From contig NZ_JALKAC010000005.1 in assembly GCF_024171645.1 (NCBI RefSeq), forward strand, positions 124,001 through 188,000: 64,000 nt of DNA. The letters run 5' to 3'. Positions 8,700 to 16,293 of this stretch are shown here, piece after piece. The notes under the pieces are model-generated. The model ran no database searches and was not told where the DNA came from. It was given only the letters and a program-made list of their open reading frames with translations. Source of the DNA: Flavobacterium sp. HSC-32F16. Its GTDB lineage: Bacteria > Bacteroidota > Bacteroidia > Flavobacteriales > Flavobacteriaceae. The number at the start of each line of letters is the position of its first letter. The stretch's first letter is position 1. A program made the position numbers and the translations under genes.

Positions 8700-9911
8700 A
8701 TGAAAAATACCTGCATTCTTTTTGCTTTTATTATTTTGTCAGTTTTCTTAACAAACTGCACAAACAAATCTGATGAATATATTGATCCGCGCGGTACTGA
8801 CTACGCTGGTTCCGAAAGCTGCATTCAATGTCATCAGGTTCAATATAATATGGCTTTACAGAGTTCTCATTTTAAAGCTACTGCTCCTGCAATTTCCGGA
8901 AATGTTTTGGGAGATTTTAATAAAGGCCATCACACTTTTATCTATGACAAAAACACAAAATTAGTCATGGAAAAACGAAACGACAGTCTTTATCAGGTTT
9001 TATATAAAAACGGTAAAGAAGTCGAAGCACATCGCTTTGAAATTGTTTTTGGGGTTAAACATGCACAAACTTCGGTATACTGGCGCAATAACAATACGTA
9101 TGAAATGCCGGTTTCTTTCTACAATTCCATAAACAATTGGGCTACTAGTCCGGGATTTCCTGCTGATAAACCTTATTTTGACCGAATGGTGGTTAAGGAT
9201 TGTTATTCCTGCCATGCTTCAAATGCCAGCAGCAGAAGTGTAAATCAAAACTCTGAGGAGAAAAATTTCATGTCAATGGATGTTGAGGATATTATTGACA
9301 AAAACACTATCGTTTACGGAATTGATTGTGAGCGCTGCCATGGTCCGGCAAAAAAGCATGTTGACTTTCATTTAAAAAATCCAAATGTAAAAACCGCCAA
9401 CAGCATTACAAGTCTTAAAACTTTAAACCGACAGCAAAAATTAGATGCCTGTGCACTGTGCCATGCAGGAAATGACGGAATGAAAATGAAATCTCGTTTT
9501 GATTTTAAACCGGGAAATAGTTTATCTGAATTTTACAGAGAAACTAGAAGTATAAACGATACAACGCAATTTGATGTTCACGGAAATCAATTTCGCTTAA
9601 TGGCGCAAAGTAAATGCTTTATCAATAGCGATAAAATGGATTGTATTACGTGTCATAATCCGCATGAAAATGCTTCAAAAAATATAGCATCGTATTCTAA
9701 AATCTGCATGAGCTGTCATCAAGGATTAAAACACAACGAAAAGACGCTTAAAATAATGCCTGAAAAATTACTGGCAGATAATTGTGTAGAATGTCATATG
9801 CCGAAAAAACTATCAGGAGCTATTAAGTTTCAGCTTTCAGACAGTAAACAATTGTCTAGTTATATTTTACGAACACACCGTATAGGAATTTATCCGCAGG
9901 AGAAAAAGTAA
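8700..9911 (+). CDS. Seven-heme c-type cytochrome lipoprotein
   Basis: The 403-residue protein has a lipoprotein signal ending LTNC (Cys20) and seven CxxCH heme c motifs: CIQCH (41-45), then CYSCH, CERCH, CALCH, CITCH, CMSCH and CVECH. It is therefore exported, heme-loaded in the periplasm and lipid-anchored. The spacing and the HNPHENASKN segment resemble cytochrome c554/NrfB-like multiheme electron carriers. No catalytic partner, quinol dehydrogenase or cytochrome maturation gene is adjacent, so the redox partner is unknown. A TATATTTAC box upstream could serve as the -7 element. The gene ends directly against lpxH, which is convergent. Confidence 0.88.
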   Translation: MKNTCILFAFIILSVFLTNCTNKSDEYIDPRGTDYAGSESCIQCHQVQYNMALQSSHFKATAPAISGNVLGDFNKGHHTFIYDKNTKLVMEKRNDSLYQVLYKNGKEVEAHRFEIVFGVKHAQTSVYWRNNNTYEMPVSFYNSINNWATSPGFPADKPYFDRMVVKDCYSCHASNASSRSVNQNSEEKNFMSMDVEDIIDKNTIVYGIDCERCHGPAKKHVDFHLKNPNVKTANSITSLKTLNRQQKLDACALCHAGNDGMKMKSRFDFKPGNSLSEFYRETRSINDTTQFDVHGNQFRLMAQSKCFINSDKMDCITCHNPHENASKNIASYSKICMSCHQGLKHNEKTLKIMPEKLLADNCVECHMPKKLSGAIKFQLSDSKQLSSYILRTHRIGIYPQEKK

Positions 9912-10655
9912 TTATTTTTCAAATTTTTTAAGTTCAAAAGTCTCTCCGTCAAAAACACCATAAGTAAAGTAGCCAATCCAGTCACCCAGATTAACGTACT
10001 CAGAGTTTTCGCCAACAGGGTGAACCATAGGTAAATGACGATGCCCGAAAATGAAATAATTGTAGTGTTTACTTTCTAATTTTCGTTTAGCGTACAAAAT
10101 CAGCCATTCTTTTTCTTCGCCTAAAAACTTAATATCCTCGTCACCAGAAATCAATTTATTTTTTACAGATAAATATTGAGCTAAACTAACGCCAACATCC
10201 GGATGGAGCCATCGGAAAAGCCATTTTGAAAACGGATTTGTAAATACCTTTTTCATTCGTTTATAGCCTTTATCTCCAGGACCTTTTCCGTCTCCGTGGC
10301 CAATCAAAAAAGTTTTTCCGTTAAAAGTAAACTCTTTGTTATCGTGATAAACGGGAATATTCAATTCAGTCTCAAAATAATCATTCATCCAAAGATCATG
10401 ATTACCAACGAAAAAATAAATAGGAATGCCACTATCGCGAATTTCGGCCAGTTTTCCTAAAATCCGAACGAAACCTTTTGGCACTACGGTTTTGTATTCA
10501 AACCAAAAATCAAATAAATCACCTAACAGGAAAATAGCTTCTGCATCTTCTTTTACCTCATCTAACCAGGCAACAAATTTCTTTTCGCGCGGTAAACTCA
10601 ATTCTGGAGTTGGCGCACCAAAATGCTGATCTGAAGCAAAATATATTTTTTTCAT
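9912..10655 (-). CDS. lpxH: UDP-2,3-diacylglucosamine diphosphatase
   Basis: LpxH hydrolyses UDP-2,3-diacylglucosamine to lipid X and UMP at the cytoplasmic face of the inner membrane, the fourth step of lipid A synthesis. The 247-residue calcineurin-like phosphoesterase has all metal motifs: DxH at residues 9-11 (ASDQHFG), GDLFDFW near 45, GNHDLW near 85, GHGDGKGPGD near 119 and GHRHLP near 204. This length and the GDKGYK segment are typical of Bacteroidetes LpxH. It is encoded head-to-tail with queD, separated by about 60 bp. Confidence 0.93.
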   Translation of the reverse strand: MKKIYFASDQHFGAPTPELSLPREKKFVAWLDEVKEDAEAIFLLGDLFDFWFEYKTVVPKGFVRILGKLAEIRDSGIPIYFFVGNHDLWMNDYFETELNIPVYHDNKEFTFNGKTFLIGHGDGKGPGDKGYKRMKKVFTNPFSKWLFRWLHPDVGVSLAQYLSVKNKLISGDEDIKFLGEEKEWLILYAKRKLESKHYNYFIFGHRHLPMVHPVGENSEYVNLGDWIGYFTYGVFDGETFELKKFEK

Positions 10656-10717
10656 TTAGATTGTTAGATTACTAGATTTTTAGACAACTAAGATAAAACC
10701 TTTTGACTTTTGACTTT

Positions 10718-11170
10718 TTACAAATTATCAGATGCGTACCATTCTGCAAATGAAGATTCAGTTTCTTGAAGTTTTAGGGAAAAAAGTGAAATTCCTGCTG
10801 GAAGTCTCGCGATGATTCTTTCTGCAAAATCTACAACCATATTTTCACTTGTTGGCTGATAATCAACTAAAATAACGTGGTGACCACGGTTTTTCAGTTC
10901 ATTTGCCAATTCAACATGCGGTGTCGTTTGATTAAAAACAGTAGCATGATCAAACTGATCGACGATTTCTTCTTTTACAATTTTCTTTAGGTCAGAAAAG
11001 TCAATTACCATTCCGAATTTCACATTTGAGCGATCTGTAATTGGCGAACCAATAACAGTCACTGATAATTTATAACTGTGGCCGTGAACGTTTTTACATT
11101 TTCCGTCGTAACCGTACAAAGCGTGCCCGGTTTCGAAACTAAATTGTTTTGTAATTCTGATATTACTCAT
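10718..11170 (-). CDS. queD: 6-carboxytetrahydropterin synthase
   Basis: QueD converts dihydroneopterin triphosphate to 6-carboxytetrahydropterin for queuosine and 7-deazapurine synthesis. The 150 residues have the zinc-binding set H16, H29 and H31 and the catalytic Cys25 in CKNVHGHSYKL. DFSDLKKIVKE and LDHATVF-like FDHATVFNQTTP supply the remaining signature, and the late Glu lies in LQETESSFAEW. No other queuosine genes are seen nearby. Family members acting as 6-pyruvoyltetrahydropterin synthase cannot be strictly excluded. Confidence 0.93.
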   Translation of the reverse strand: MSNIRITKQFSFETGHALYGYDGKCKNVHGHSYKLSVTVIGSPITDRSNVKFGMVIDFSDLKKIVKEEIVDQFDHATVFNQTTPHVELANELKNRGHHVILVDYQPTSENMVVDFAERIIARLPAGISLFSLKLQETESSFAEWYASDNL

Positions 11171-11202
11171 CGATTTTTAATTTAAGGTTGCAAATTTACA
11201 AA

Positions 11203-11385
11203 TTAATAACCGTTTTTATCTCTTTTTTTGGCTCTGTTATACATCCAGTAAGCAATTCCTATTAAAATGACAAAAGGAATGAAAGATCCAATAACAACTC
11301 CTAACTGGTAACTGCTGTCTGGAGCGTTTTTAATTTTCTCTGCAACATCGACGTTTTGGAATAAAGAAATAATAGTCATATTCAA
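11203..11385 (-). CDS. Small single-pass membrane protein
   Basis: The 60-residue protein has one hydrophobic segment (about 28-47, GVVIGSFIPFVILIGIAYWM) followed by a basic tail (YNRAKKRDKNGY), giving a predicted cytoplasmic C-terminus. No known family. It lies between queD and the enoyl-CoA hydratase gene on the same strand. The positive-inside tail after a clean transmembrane helix supports a real gene. Confidence 0.6.
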   Translation of the reverse strand: MNMTIISLFQNVDVAEKIKNAPDSSYQLGVVIGSFIPFVILIGIAYWMYNRAKKRDKNGY

Positions 11386-11468
11386 TAATTTATATTGTAA
11401 AAATTGGTTTTAAAACATTTTTCAAAACTATGTTTCTATTTGTATAAAATCAATGACTTATATCATAC

Positions 11469-12233
11469 CTATTTTTTAAATTGCAACAAAGCATCACGAC
11501 TAAAATCGGACAAAACTAATTTACCTGTAATTGCTGCGCGCTCAAAAAGAATAGATTCCCATTGTTCAGTTCCTTCCCATATAATCTTTTTCATTTCCTT
11601 TAAGGCTTCGGGATTGTATGAGCTTAATTTTTGCGTAAAACTTTCAACCTCAGCATCCAGATTTTCAGCATTGCTTAAAACTGAATATAAGCCTTTTTGA
11701 AAAGCCCAATCTGCGGATTTCCATGCGTGTGCTGCCAAAGTCATTTCAGTCATCGCTGTTTTGCCAATTTTTCGAGAAACAGCTGGTTCAATTACAAAAG
11801 GCCCAATTCCAATTGCGAGTTCAGATAATTTTACATCACTTTGGGGAGTTGCAAAAACATAATCGCAGGTTGCAATAATTCCTACTCCGCCTCCAACCGC
11901 TTTTCCCTGCACTCGACCAATAATTAACTTGTTACAGTTTCGCATCGCATTTAGCAGATGTGCAAAACCAGAGAAAAATTCGGTTCCCTGTTCTTCATTT
12001 TCAACCTGTAAAAGTTCATCAAACGAGGCGCCGGAACAAAACGCTTTTGTGCCTTCACTTTTTAATACGATTACCGAAATATTTTCATTTCGGCTTAAAT
12101 CGTTAATTTCAGCCGTTAGCTGGTCTAATAATTCACGTGGAAAAGAATTGCTTGCCGGATGTCCAAACTGCACTGTGGCAATTGTATTTTGAAAAGAGGT
12201 TTGTAAAGAACCCTTTGTAATTTCTGAACTCAT
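11469..12233 (-). CDS. Enoyl-CoA hydratase/isomerase family protein
   Basis: A 254-residue crotonase-fold protein of typical length. The oxyanion-hole segments are SEGTKAFCSGASFDEL near residue 60 and RVQGKAVGGGVGIIATCDYVFA near 104. The acidic residues expected around 120 and 140 fall in SELAIGIGPFVIEPAV, where the second Glu position differs from canonical hydratases, so it could be an isomerase or another crotonase. It is cytoplasmic and probably takes part in fatty-acid or amino-acid acyl-CoA degradation. The start at 12233 is supported by the LQTSFQNTIATVQFGHP beginning of the domain. Confidence 0.88.
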   Translation of the reverse strand: MSSEITKGSLQTSFQNTIATVQFGHPASNSFPRELLDQLTAEINDLSRNENISVIVLKSEGTKAFCSGASFDELLQVENEEQGTEFFSGFAHLLNAMRNCNKLIIGRVQGKAVGGGVGIIATCDYVFATPQSDVKLSELAIGIGPFVIEPAVSRKIGKTAMTEMTLAAHAWKSADWAFQKGLYSVLSNAENLDAEVESFTQKLSSYNPEALKEMKKIIWEGTEQWESILFERAAITGKLVLSDFSRDALLQFKK

Positions 12234-12336
12234 AAAAATAGTTTTAATGTAAAGTTACGCTTTTGAAAAATATTTTGCCTGATAGGTTCTGAAATTTGTT
12301 TTTTGAAAATTAAATGACTTTATTTGCTACAACTTT

Positions 12337-12410
12337 GGGGGATTAGCTCATTTGGCTAGAGTACTTGCCTGGCAGGCAAGGGGTGACCGGTTCGAATCCG
12401 GTATTCTCCA
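12337..12410 (+). tRNA. tRNA-Ala (GGC)
   Basis: The 74-nt cloverleaf can be folded by eye. The acceptor stem pairs GGGGGAT with ATTCTCC, the D-arm is GCTCATTTGGCTAGAGT, and the anticodon stem CTTGC/GCAAG encloses CTGGCAG with anticodon GGC at 12371-12373. The T-arm is ACCGG-TTCGAAT-CCGGT. CCA is not encoded. The last 30 nt (12381-12410) recur at 12746-12775 and 13110-13139. This full copy is the only functional one; the others lack the 5' half. Confidence 0.95.
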
Positions 12411-12419
12411 CAAAATTAA

Positions 12420-12465
12420 AAATACCCAAACAGATACTGATTTCTGCTTGGGTATTTTTTTTTAG
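12420..12465 (+). terminator. Terminator after tRNA-Ala (unit 1)
   Basis: AATACCCAA-ACAGA pairs with TTCTG-CTTGGGTATT and is followed by nine T. It ends the tRNA transcript and would also insulate the downstream GIY-YIG gene, which must have its own promoter or depend on read-through. Confidence 0.85.
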
Positions 12466-12475
12466 CAGACATCCT

Positions 12476-12751
12476 ATGTTTTATATCTACATCATATATT
12501 CAAAAACACTAGACAAATATTATATTGGTTCTTGTCAAGATATTGAAAGACGTCTTCAAGATCATTTAAACGGTCGAAGTACATTTACAAAAACTGCGAA
12601 AGACTGGGAATTAAAATATTTTGAGACATTTTTAACCAGAAGCGAAGCCTGTAGAAGGGAATTACAAATAAAAAAAATGAAAAGCAGAAAGTATATTGAA
12701 AACCTAATAATAACAAAAAGGTTAGAGTATCCCGATGCATCGGGAGGGTGA
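12476..12751 (+). CDS. GIY-YIG endonuclease, copy 1
   Basis: The 91-residue single-domain GIY-YIG nuclease starts MFYIYIIYS; an upstream in-frame start would run back through the terminator and tRNA and is rejected. The IYIIYS...YYIG motif occupies about residues 3-19, the catalytic Arg lies in DIERRLQDH, and the conserved Glu in CRRELQIKKMKS. All catalytic elements are intact. The last codons read through a 16-bp palindrome, and the TGA stop is supplied by the tRNA-derived segment (GGGTGA), so the reading frame is fused to the tRNA 3' end. It may be a homing-type nuclease acting on tRNA genes (inference). Confidence 0.9.
   Translation: MFYIYIIYSKTLDKYYIGSCQDIERRLQDHLNGRSTFTKTAKDWELKYFETFLTRSEACRRELQIKKMKSRKYIENLIITKRLEYPDASGG
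12730..12745. repeat. Perfect 16-bp palindrome before tRNA fragment 2
   Basis: TCCCGATGCATCGGGA is exactly self-complementary. It lies immediately before the tRNA 3' fragment at 12746, in the place where the real tRNA has its anticodon arm, and encodes the last residues (YPDASG) of the nuclease. Confidence 0.85.
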
Positions 12752-12775
12752 CCCGTTCGAATCCGGTATTCTCCA
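12746..12775 (+). other. tRNA-Ala 3'-end fragment (30 nt), middle copy
   Basis: It is identical to the last 30 nt of the tRNA at 12337-12410 except for one G-to-C change in the T-stem (ACCCG for ACCGG). It lacks the D-arm and anticodon arm and so cannot be a functional tRNA. It forms the boundary between the two units. Confidence 0.9.
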
Positions 12776-12784
12776 CAAAATTAA

Positions 12785-12828
12785 AAATACCCAAACAGAT
12801 ACTGATTTCTGCTTGGGTATTTTTTTTA
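12785..12828 (+). terminator. Terminator of unit 2
   Basis: The stem matches that at 12420, with eight T instead of nine. Confidence 0.8.
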
Positions 12829-12839
12829 GCAGACATCCT

Positions 12840-13115
12840 ATGTTTTATATCTACATCATATATTCAAAAACACTAGACAAATATTATATTGGTTCTTGTC
12901 AAGATATTGAAAGACGTCTTCAAGATCATTTAAACGGTCGAAGTACATTTACAAAAACTGCGAAAGACTGGGAATTAAAATATTTTGAGACATTTTTAAC
13001 CAGAAGCGAAGCCTGTAGAAGGGAATTACAAATAAAAAAAATGAAAAGCAGAAAGTATATTGAAAACCTAATAATAACAAAAAGGTTAGAGTATCCCGAT
13101 GCATCGGGAGGGTGA
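12840..13115 (+). CDS. GIY-YIG endonuclease, copy 2
   Basis: The nucleotide sequence is identical to copy 1 at 12476-12751 over the whole 276 bp as far as I can compare by eye, so the duplication is very recent or is being homogenised. All GIY-YIG residues are retained. The stop codon again falls within the tRNA-derived segment, now the unmutated third copy. Confidence 0.9.
   Translation: MFYIYIIYSKTLDKYYIGSCQDIERRLQDHLNGRSTFTKTAKDWELKYFETFLTRSEACRRELQIKKMKSRKYIENLIITKRLEYPDASGG
13094..13109. repeat. Perfect 16-bp palindrome before tRNA fragment 3
   Basis: Second copy of TCCCGATGCATCGGGA, directly before the tRNA 3' fragment at 13110. Confidence 0.85.
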
Positions 13116-13139
13116 CCGGTTCGAATCCGGTATTCTCCA
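13110..13139 (+). other. tRNA-Ala 3'-end fragment (30 nt), distal copy
   Basis: It is identical to 12381-12410. The sequence after it (AAAATTAAAACCCTTG) differs from that after the first two copies and leads into a separate terminator. This copy is therefore the best candidate for the original tRNA 3' end displaced by insertion. Confidence 0.88.
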
Positions 13140-13148
13140 CAAAAATTA

Positions 13149-13183
13149 AAACCCTTGTAAATTTGTTTTTACAAGGGGTTTGT
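13149..13183 (+). terminator. Terminator downstream of the array
   Basis: AAACCCTTGTAAA pairs with TTTACAAGGGGTTT and is followed by a T-rich run. It is unrelated in sequence to the unit terminators and was probably the ancestral tRNA-Ala terminator. Confidence 0.75.
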
Positions 13184-13210
13184 TTTTTTCCTAGATATTG
13201 AACACAAACT

Positions 13211-13310
13211 TGTCATTTCGAGAAACGAGAAATTCCACTAGAAACTCCGTAAAGTATTTCTTTAATCTTTGTTGGTAAACTTGCGAGATTTGTCGTTTCT
13301 CGAAATGACA
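13211..13310. repeat. Inverted repeat with 20-bp arms
   Basis: TGTCATTTCGAGAAACGAGA at 13211-13230 is complementary at 19 of 20 positions to TGTCGTTTCTCGAAATGACA at 13291-13310, with 60 bp between. It is of the same general kind as other intergenic flavobacterial repeats and has no coding capacity. Confidence 0.7.
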
Positions 13311-13325
13311 AATCTGACAAATCGA

Positions 13326-13502
13326 TTATTTCTCATTAGCCGAATCATCAGCGTCTAGATCATCTTTTTCAGCTTTTTTGAAATCATTATTCAGTAAATC
13401 GGTTAGTTTCTTTTTCTCTTTTTGATTTTTTTTGATCGTTAGTACTATCAAAAGAACAACCAATATTACTGCAACTCCTATTACAATCCAGTTAATTTCC
13501 AT
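13326..13502 (-). CDS. Small single-pass membrane protein (58 aa)
   Basis: The frame starts MEINWIVIGVAVILVVLLIV and ends DSANEK. One transmembrane helix (about residues 5-23) is followed by a Lys-rich segment (KKNQKEKKK) and an acidic tail (DDLDADD). The clear positive-inside pattern and mixed codon use support a real gene despite the short length. Function unknown. The gene is separated from the array by the inverted repeat at 13211-13310. Confidence 0.65.
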   Translation of the reverse strand: MEINWIVIGVAVILVVLLIVLTIKKNQKEKKKLTDLLNNDFKKAEKDDLDADDSANEK

Positions 13503-13701
13503 AATTTTAATTTTGAATAAAAGTAAAAATTAAAAGTATTCATCATATTATCAAAAGGTTAAGCATTCTCTTTTTAAGCAGAAGCTCATCTTAAATACAA
13601 TTATAATTTTTGAAAGATATTTCTTTAAAACAGTTTCTTATTTTTGTGTATCTCAAAATATCCAAAAAAGACACTTACAAGAATTAAGCAAACCTTTCGA
13701 A

Positions 13702-14154
13702 ATGAATCAAACTTTTAAAACTAAAATATTCTTATTCTTGAAGAAATTCATCTTAATTGCTTTACTGATTTTCATTGCTACTTTCATAGAAATGTATTGG
13801 GCAATGGGAAGTCTTTCTGAAAGAATGTCAAGCGGAAATCCAGACAGTGCTTTTTTTGATGATGCTTATTTAATATCTGTATTTACAACTGTTTTCTTAA
13901 CCGTTGTTTTTCTGGCTTTAAATTTCATAAAAAAAACATATTTAAAAATCGCAATTCAATTAATATGCATAATTTCAATTTGGTATTTCTGGAATTACAG
14001 CATTTTTATTGATCGAGAATCTTCGTGGAGCACATATCTTTTTAAAGAAGAATTACTTTATACGCTTTCATTGTCGTTTTTTCCTATTTGGGTTTTATCA
14101 ATTGTTTTAGTAATTGCTTTAAATTATATCTCAAAAAAATATGAGTTCAGGTAA
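13702..14154 (+). CDS. Hypothetical four-helix membrane protein
   Basis: The 150-residue protein has about four transmembrane segments (near 13-31, 53-70, 76-95 and 120-143). I do not recognise a family. Its 3' end overlaps the next gene by 14 bp, so the two are probably made together. It opens a run of five to six uncharacterised genes on the plus strand that looks like an accessory cluster. Confidence 0.75.
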   Translation: MNQTFKTKIFLFLKKFILIALLIFIATFIEMYWAMGSLSERMSSGNPDSAFFDDAYLISVFTTVFLTVVFLALNFIKKTYLKIAIQLICIISIWYFWNYSIFIDRESSWSTYLFKEELLYTLSLSFFPIWVLSIVLVIALNYISKKYEFR

Positions 14155-15070
14155 AAAAACAATATTACGATTGTACTTCATCCTCAGTTTTATTTTCGTT
14201 TTAAACGGTTGCTTATATTATTTTAAACAAATAAGCCTGAGAGGTTATTACAGTGATGTTATTCTTTTTTGGATTTGGCTTTTTATGAATTTTGTGGTAA
14301 TTCTGGTTTTCTGGAAAAAAATTATGGCCAAGCTTCTTTTAGCTGCTTTGGTATTGACTTTGGTATTTAGCATTATCCCCATGATGATTCCTTTTTATGC
14401 TTTAGTACTTTCAACCACACCTTTTGGATTGAATATGTATAAAAATCTAAATGAAAAATATCGGGCGCAGATTGTGGGTTACAGCGTAATGACATCTCCA
14501 TGGCTTGAAGTAATTGAAAAGAAAGGAATAATCGAAAAAAGAATTTTTAAATGCACTGACTCACAACTTATGAATGATAATCTGGAGGTTAAAATCAGAA
14601 CGGCAAAAAATATTATTTTTAACAACGAAACCGACAGCACAATTACACTCACACTTTTTTATGCCGGGCCAAGCAAAACTTTTACTTTTAATAAAAAAAC
14701 CGGAAATATTACGGCTCAAACATTCAGTCGAAAAAACCTAATCCAAAAATTTGAAGGAACGTGGTATAATGAAACCGAAAAATCGTATCTCAGTTTTTAT
14801 TTTGAAAAAGGATATGATTATGCAACCGCAAATACCTGGACGGGAGACCTAAATAAAAAAGAAAACATTGATGCTTATAAAGCTTTTATAAAAGACGGTA
14901 AATTAATGCTTCCTGTAGAAAACAGCGATCACCATGCGCCTTATTGTGAGATAGATGTAAAATATGGTGTATTGATTTACACATGCAATCAGGGACTTAA
15001 TTTTTCTGATACTTCTATAAATACAAAAAAACCGTTGTTAATAACAAAATATAACCGTGTAACAGAATAA
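14141..15070 (+). CDS. Hypothetical membrane protein with exported C-terminal domain
   Basis: The 309-residue protein has three hydrophobic segments in the first 100 residues, then a soluble region from about 105. The segment KFEGTWYNETEKSYLSFYFEKG near residue 200 resembles the start of a lipocalin-like beta barrel, but this is only a pattern impression. It is translationally coupled to the preceding membrane-protein gene. Function unknown. Confidence 0.75.
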   Translation: MSSGKKTILRLYFILSFIFVLNGCLYYFKQISLRGYYSDVILFWIWLFMNFVVILVFWKKIMAKLLLAALVLTLVFSIIPMMIPFYALVLSTTPFGLNMYKNLNEKYRAQIVGYSVMTSPWLEVIEKKGIIEKRIFKCTDSQLMNDNLEVKIRTAKNIIFNNETDSTITLTLFYAGPSKTFTFNKKTGNITAQTFSRKNLIQKFEGTWYNETEKSYLSFYFEKGYDYATANTWTGDLNKKENIDAYKAFIKDGKLMLPVENSDHHAPYCEIDVKYGVLIYTCNQGLNFSDTSINTKKPLLITKYNRVTE

Positions 15071-15132
15071 CTCTTCTTACAAATTGTAATTTTTCTATCT
15101 TGCAAAACCTTATTTAAATCCCAATTTAATTT

Positions 15133-16164
15133 ATGAAAATAAAACTATACGCCCTTTCTACAGTTCTTTCACTGTTACTTTTTTCTTGCAACAAAAAAGA
15201 AAATACTACAATTAAACTGCCTGAAGCAGCTGAACATACAGAAACTGGAACCGACACCTTACAAGAGGCCGACGAAACGCCCAGAAAGCAAAGCATCAAT
15301 TTGTTTACAGTGATGCCAAAAGACAGCAGTGATATTGCCTTTATTTCTCTTTCGGATGTCTATTCTGTAGGCTACGAGAAAGATACACTTGCTTTACCTA
15401 ATGTAGAAAAAATGGGAAAAGAGAATGCTCGGTATTTTACGTTTGGTGACATTTATAGAAAAAGACTTTTAACCGGGGCAAATATTTCCGAAACCGATTC
15501 TGTTTTTATAATTGATTATGCTAAAAATAAACGGGTTTCTTTTGCTGTAAAAAACCTAAAAACAGCAGCGATGCTGAGCCTGTATTCTTCTGGAGAAGAT
15601 TGGCCTTATCGCAACTTTGATTATATGATTGGTTTCGAAATAGACAAAAAACTTTTAAACGGTTTTAGTGAATATTACAGTGATGCTTTAGTGTATGTGG
15701 GTAAAGAAAATCCGTTTTCGAAAGAACGTTTAAAACCTATTTCATGGGAAAAAATTGCTAAAAAAGACTATCCTTCAAAAACAATGAAAAATGAAGAACG
15801 AGTTTTGTTAAAAAACACAGTAACAGGCAATACGTATAAATTTAAAACAGACAGCCATGAATATTATTTACAAGACTACCTAGACAGCGATAAAATAATT
15901 TATGGCAGACGCCTTTTAGTAATCAATTCTACAACTAAAGATATCATAATCGAAAAGGTCTACCATTCAAACGAAGGTTCTTCTCCCTGCCCGTTAAATT
16001 ATGAAGAAGGAGACGAGGCAATTAACCAATGGACAGGAAAACTTTTTAAAAACAAGCCTCCTGTTGTTTTTGGTTTTGAATATGTTTCTTTTGGATGTCC
16101 GGGAATTTCAATTATAGATAAATCAAACGAAGATATTTATCTGCAATGCGATAATCGTCATTAA
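15133..16164 (+). CDS. Hypothetical lipoprotein
   Basis: The 343-residue protein has a lipoprotein signal ending LLLFSC (Cys19) followed by KKE and a Thr/Glu-rich linker, so it is exported and lipid-anchored. The mature part has no recognised domain; paired cysteines in SSPCPLNYEE and FGCPGISI might form disulfides. It lies 62 bp after the membrane-protein gene. The 129-bp gap that follows contains only a 31-codon open frame, which I do not call. Confidence 0.75.
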   Translation: MKIKLYALSTVLSLLLFSCNKKENTTIKLPEAAEHTETGTDTLQEADETPRKQSINLFTVMPKDSSDIAFISLSDVYSVGYEKDTLALPNVEKMGKENARYFTFGDIYRKRLLTGANISETDSVFIIDYAKNKRVSFAVKNLKTAAMLSLYSSGEDWPYRNFDYMIGFEIDKKLLNGFSEYYSDALVYVGKENPFSKERLKPISWEKIAKKDYPSKTMKNEERVLLKNTVTGNTYKFKTDSHEYYLQDYLDSDKIIYGRRLLVINSTTKDIIIEKVYHSNEGSSPCPLNYEEGDEAINQWTGKLFKNKPPVVFGFEYVSFGCPGISIIDKSNEDIYLQCDNRH

Positions 16165-16293
16165 TCAAATTGCTAAAACTATTTTATGCTAATTTCATCT
16201 TGGCCTTATTATTCTACCTGCAAATCGTTTGATTTTTATAAAGAAGGTTTTCTGTTCCAGCTGTTGGTCATTTTGAATTAAAACCAGATTATC

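Larger units (their letters stand above)
12381..13145 (+). repeat. 364/365-bp tandem duplication: tRNA 3' end, terminator, GIY-YIG gene
   Basis: Two units are repeated head to tail, with periods of 365 and 364 bp. Each has the tRNA-Ala 3' segment, a Rho-independent terminator, the GIY-YIG gene and a 16-bp palindrome, and the array closes with a third copy of the tRNA segment at 13110-13139. By eye the units differ only by one T in the terminator tract (nine versus eight) and by G-to-C in the T-stem of the middle tRNA fragment. The tRNA segments behave as direct repeats bounding each unit. Confidence 0.93.

Noticed and set aside
12365..12475. Upstream extension of the first GIY-YIG frame through the tRNA
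   Set aside because: The extension translates the tRNA and terminator. The family begins at MFYIY (12476), and the same upstream region of copy 2 gives a different leader.
12735..12839. Upstream extension of the second GIY-YIG frame
   Set aside because: It reads through the palindrome, tRNA fragment and terminator. The ATG at 12840 matches copy 1.
12381..13145. Assembly artefact as the explanation of the tandem repeat
   Set aside because: The units differ at two positions (T-tract length and a T-stem base), so they are not a simple echo. Long reads would still be decisive.
16186..16281. 31-codon frame starting MLISSWPYYS
   Set aside because: No family, signal or promoter; too short to support, though a gene remnant is possible.
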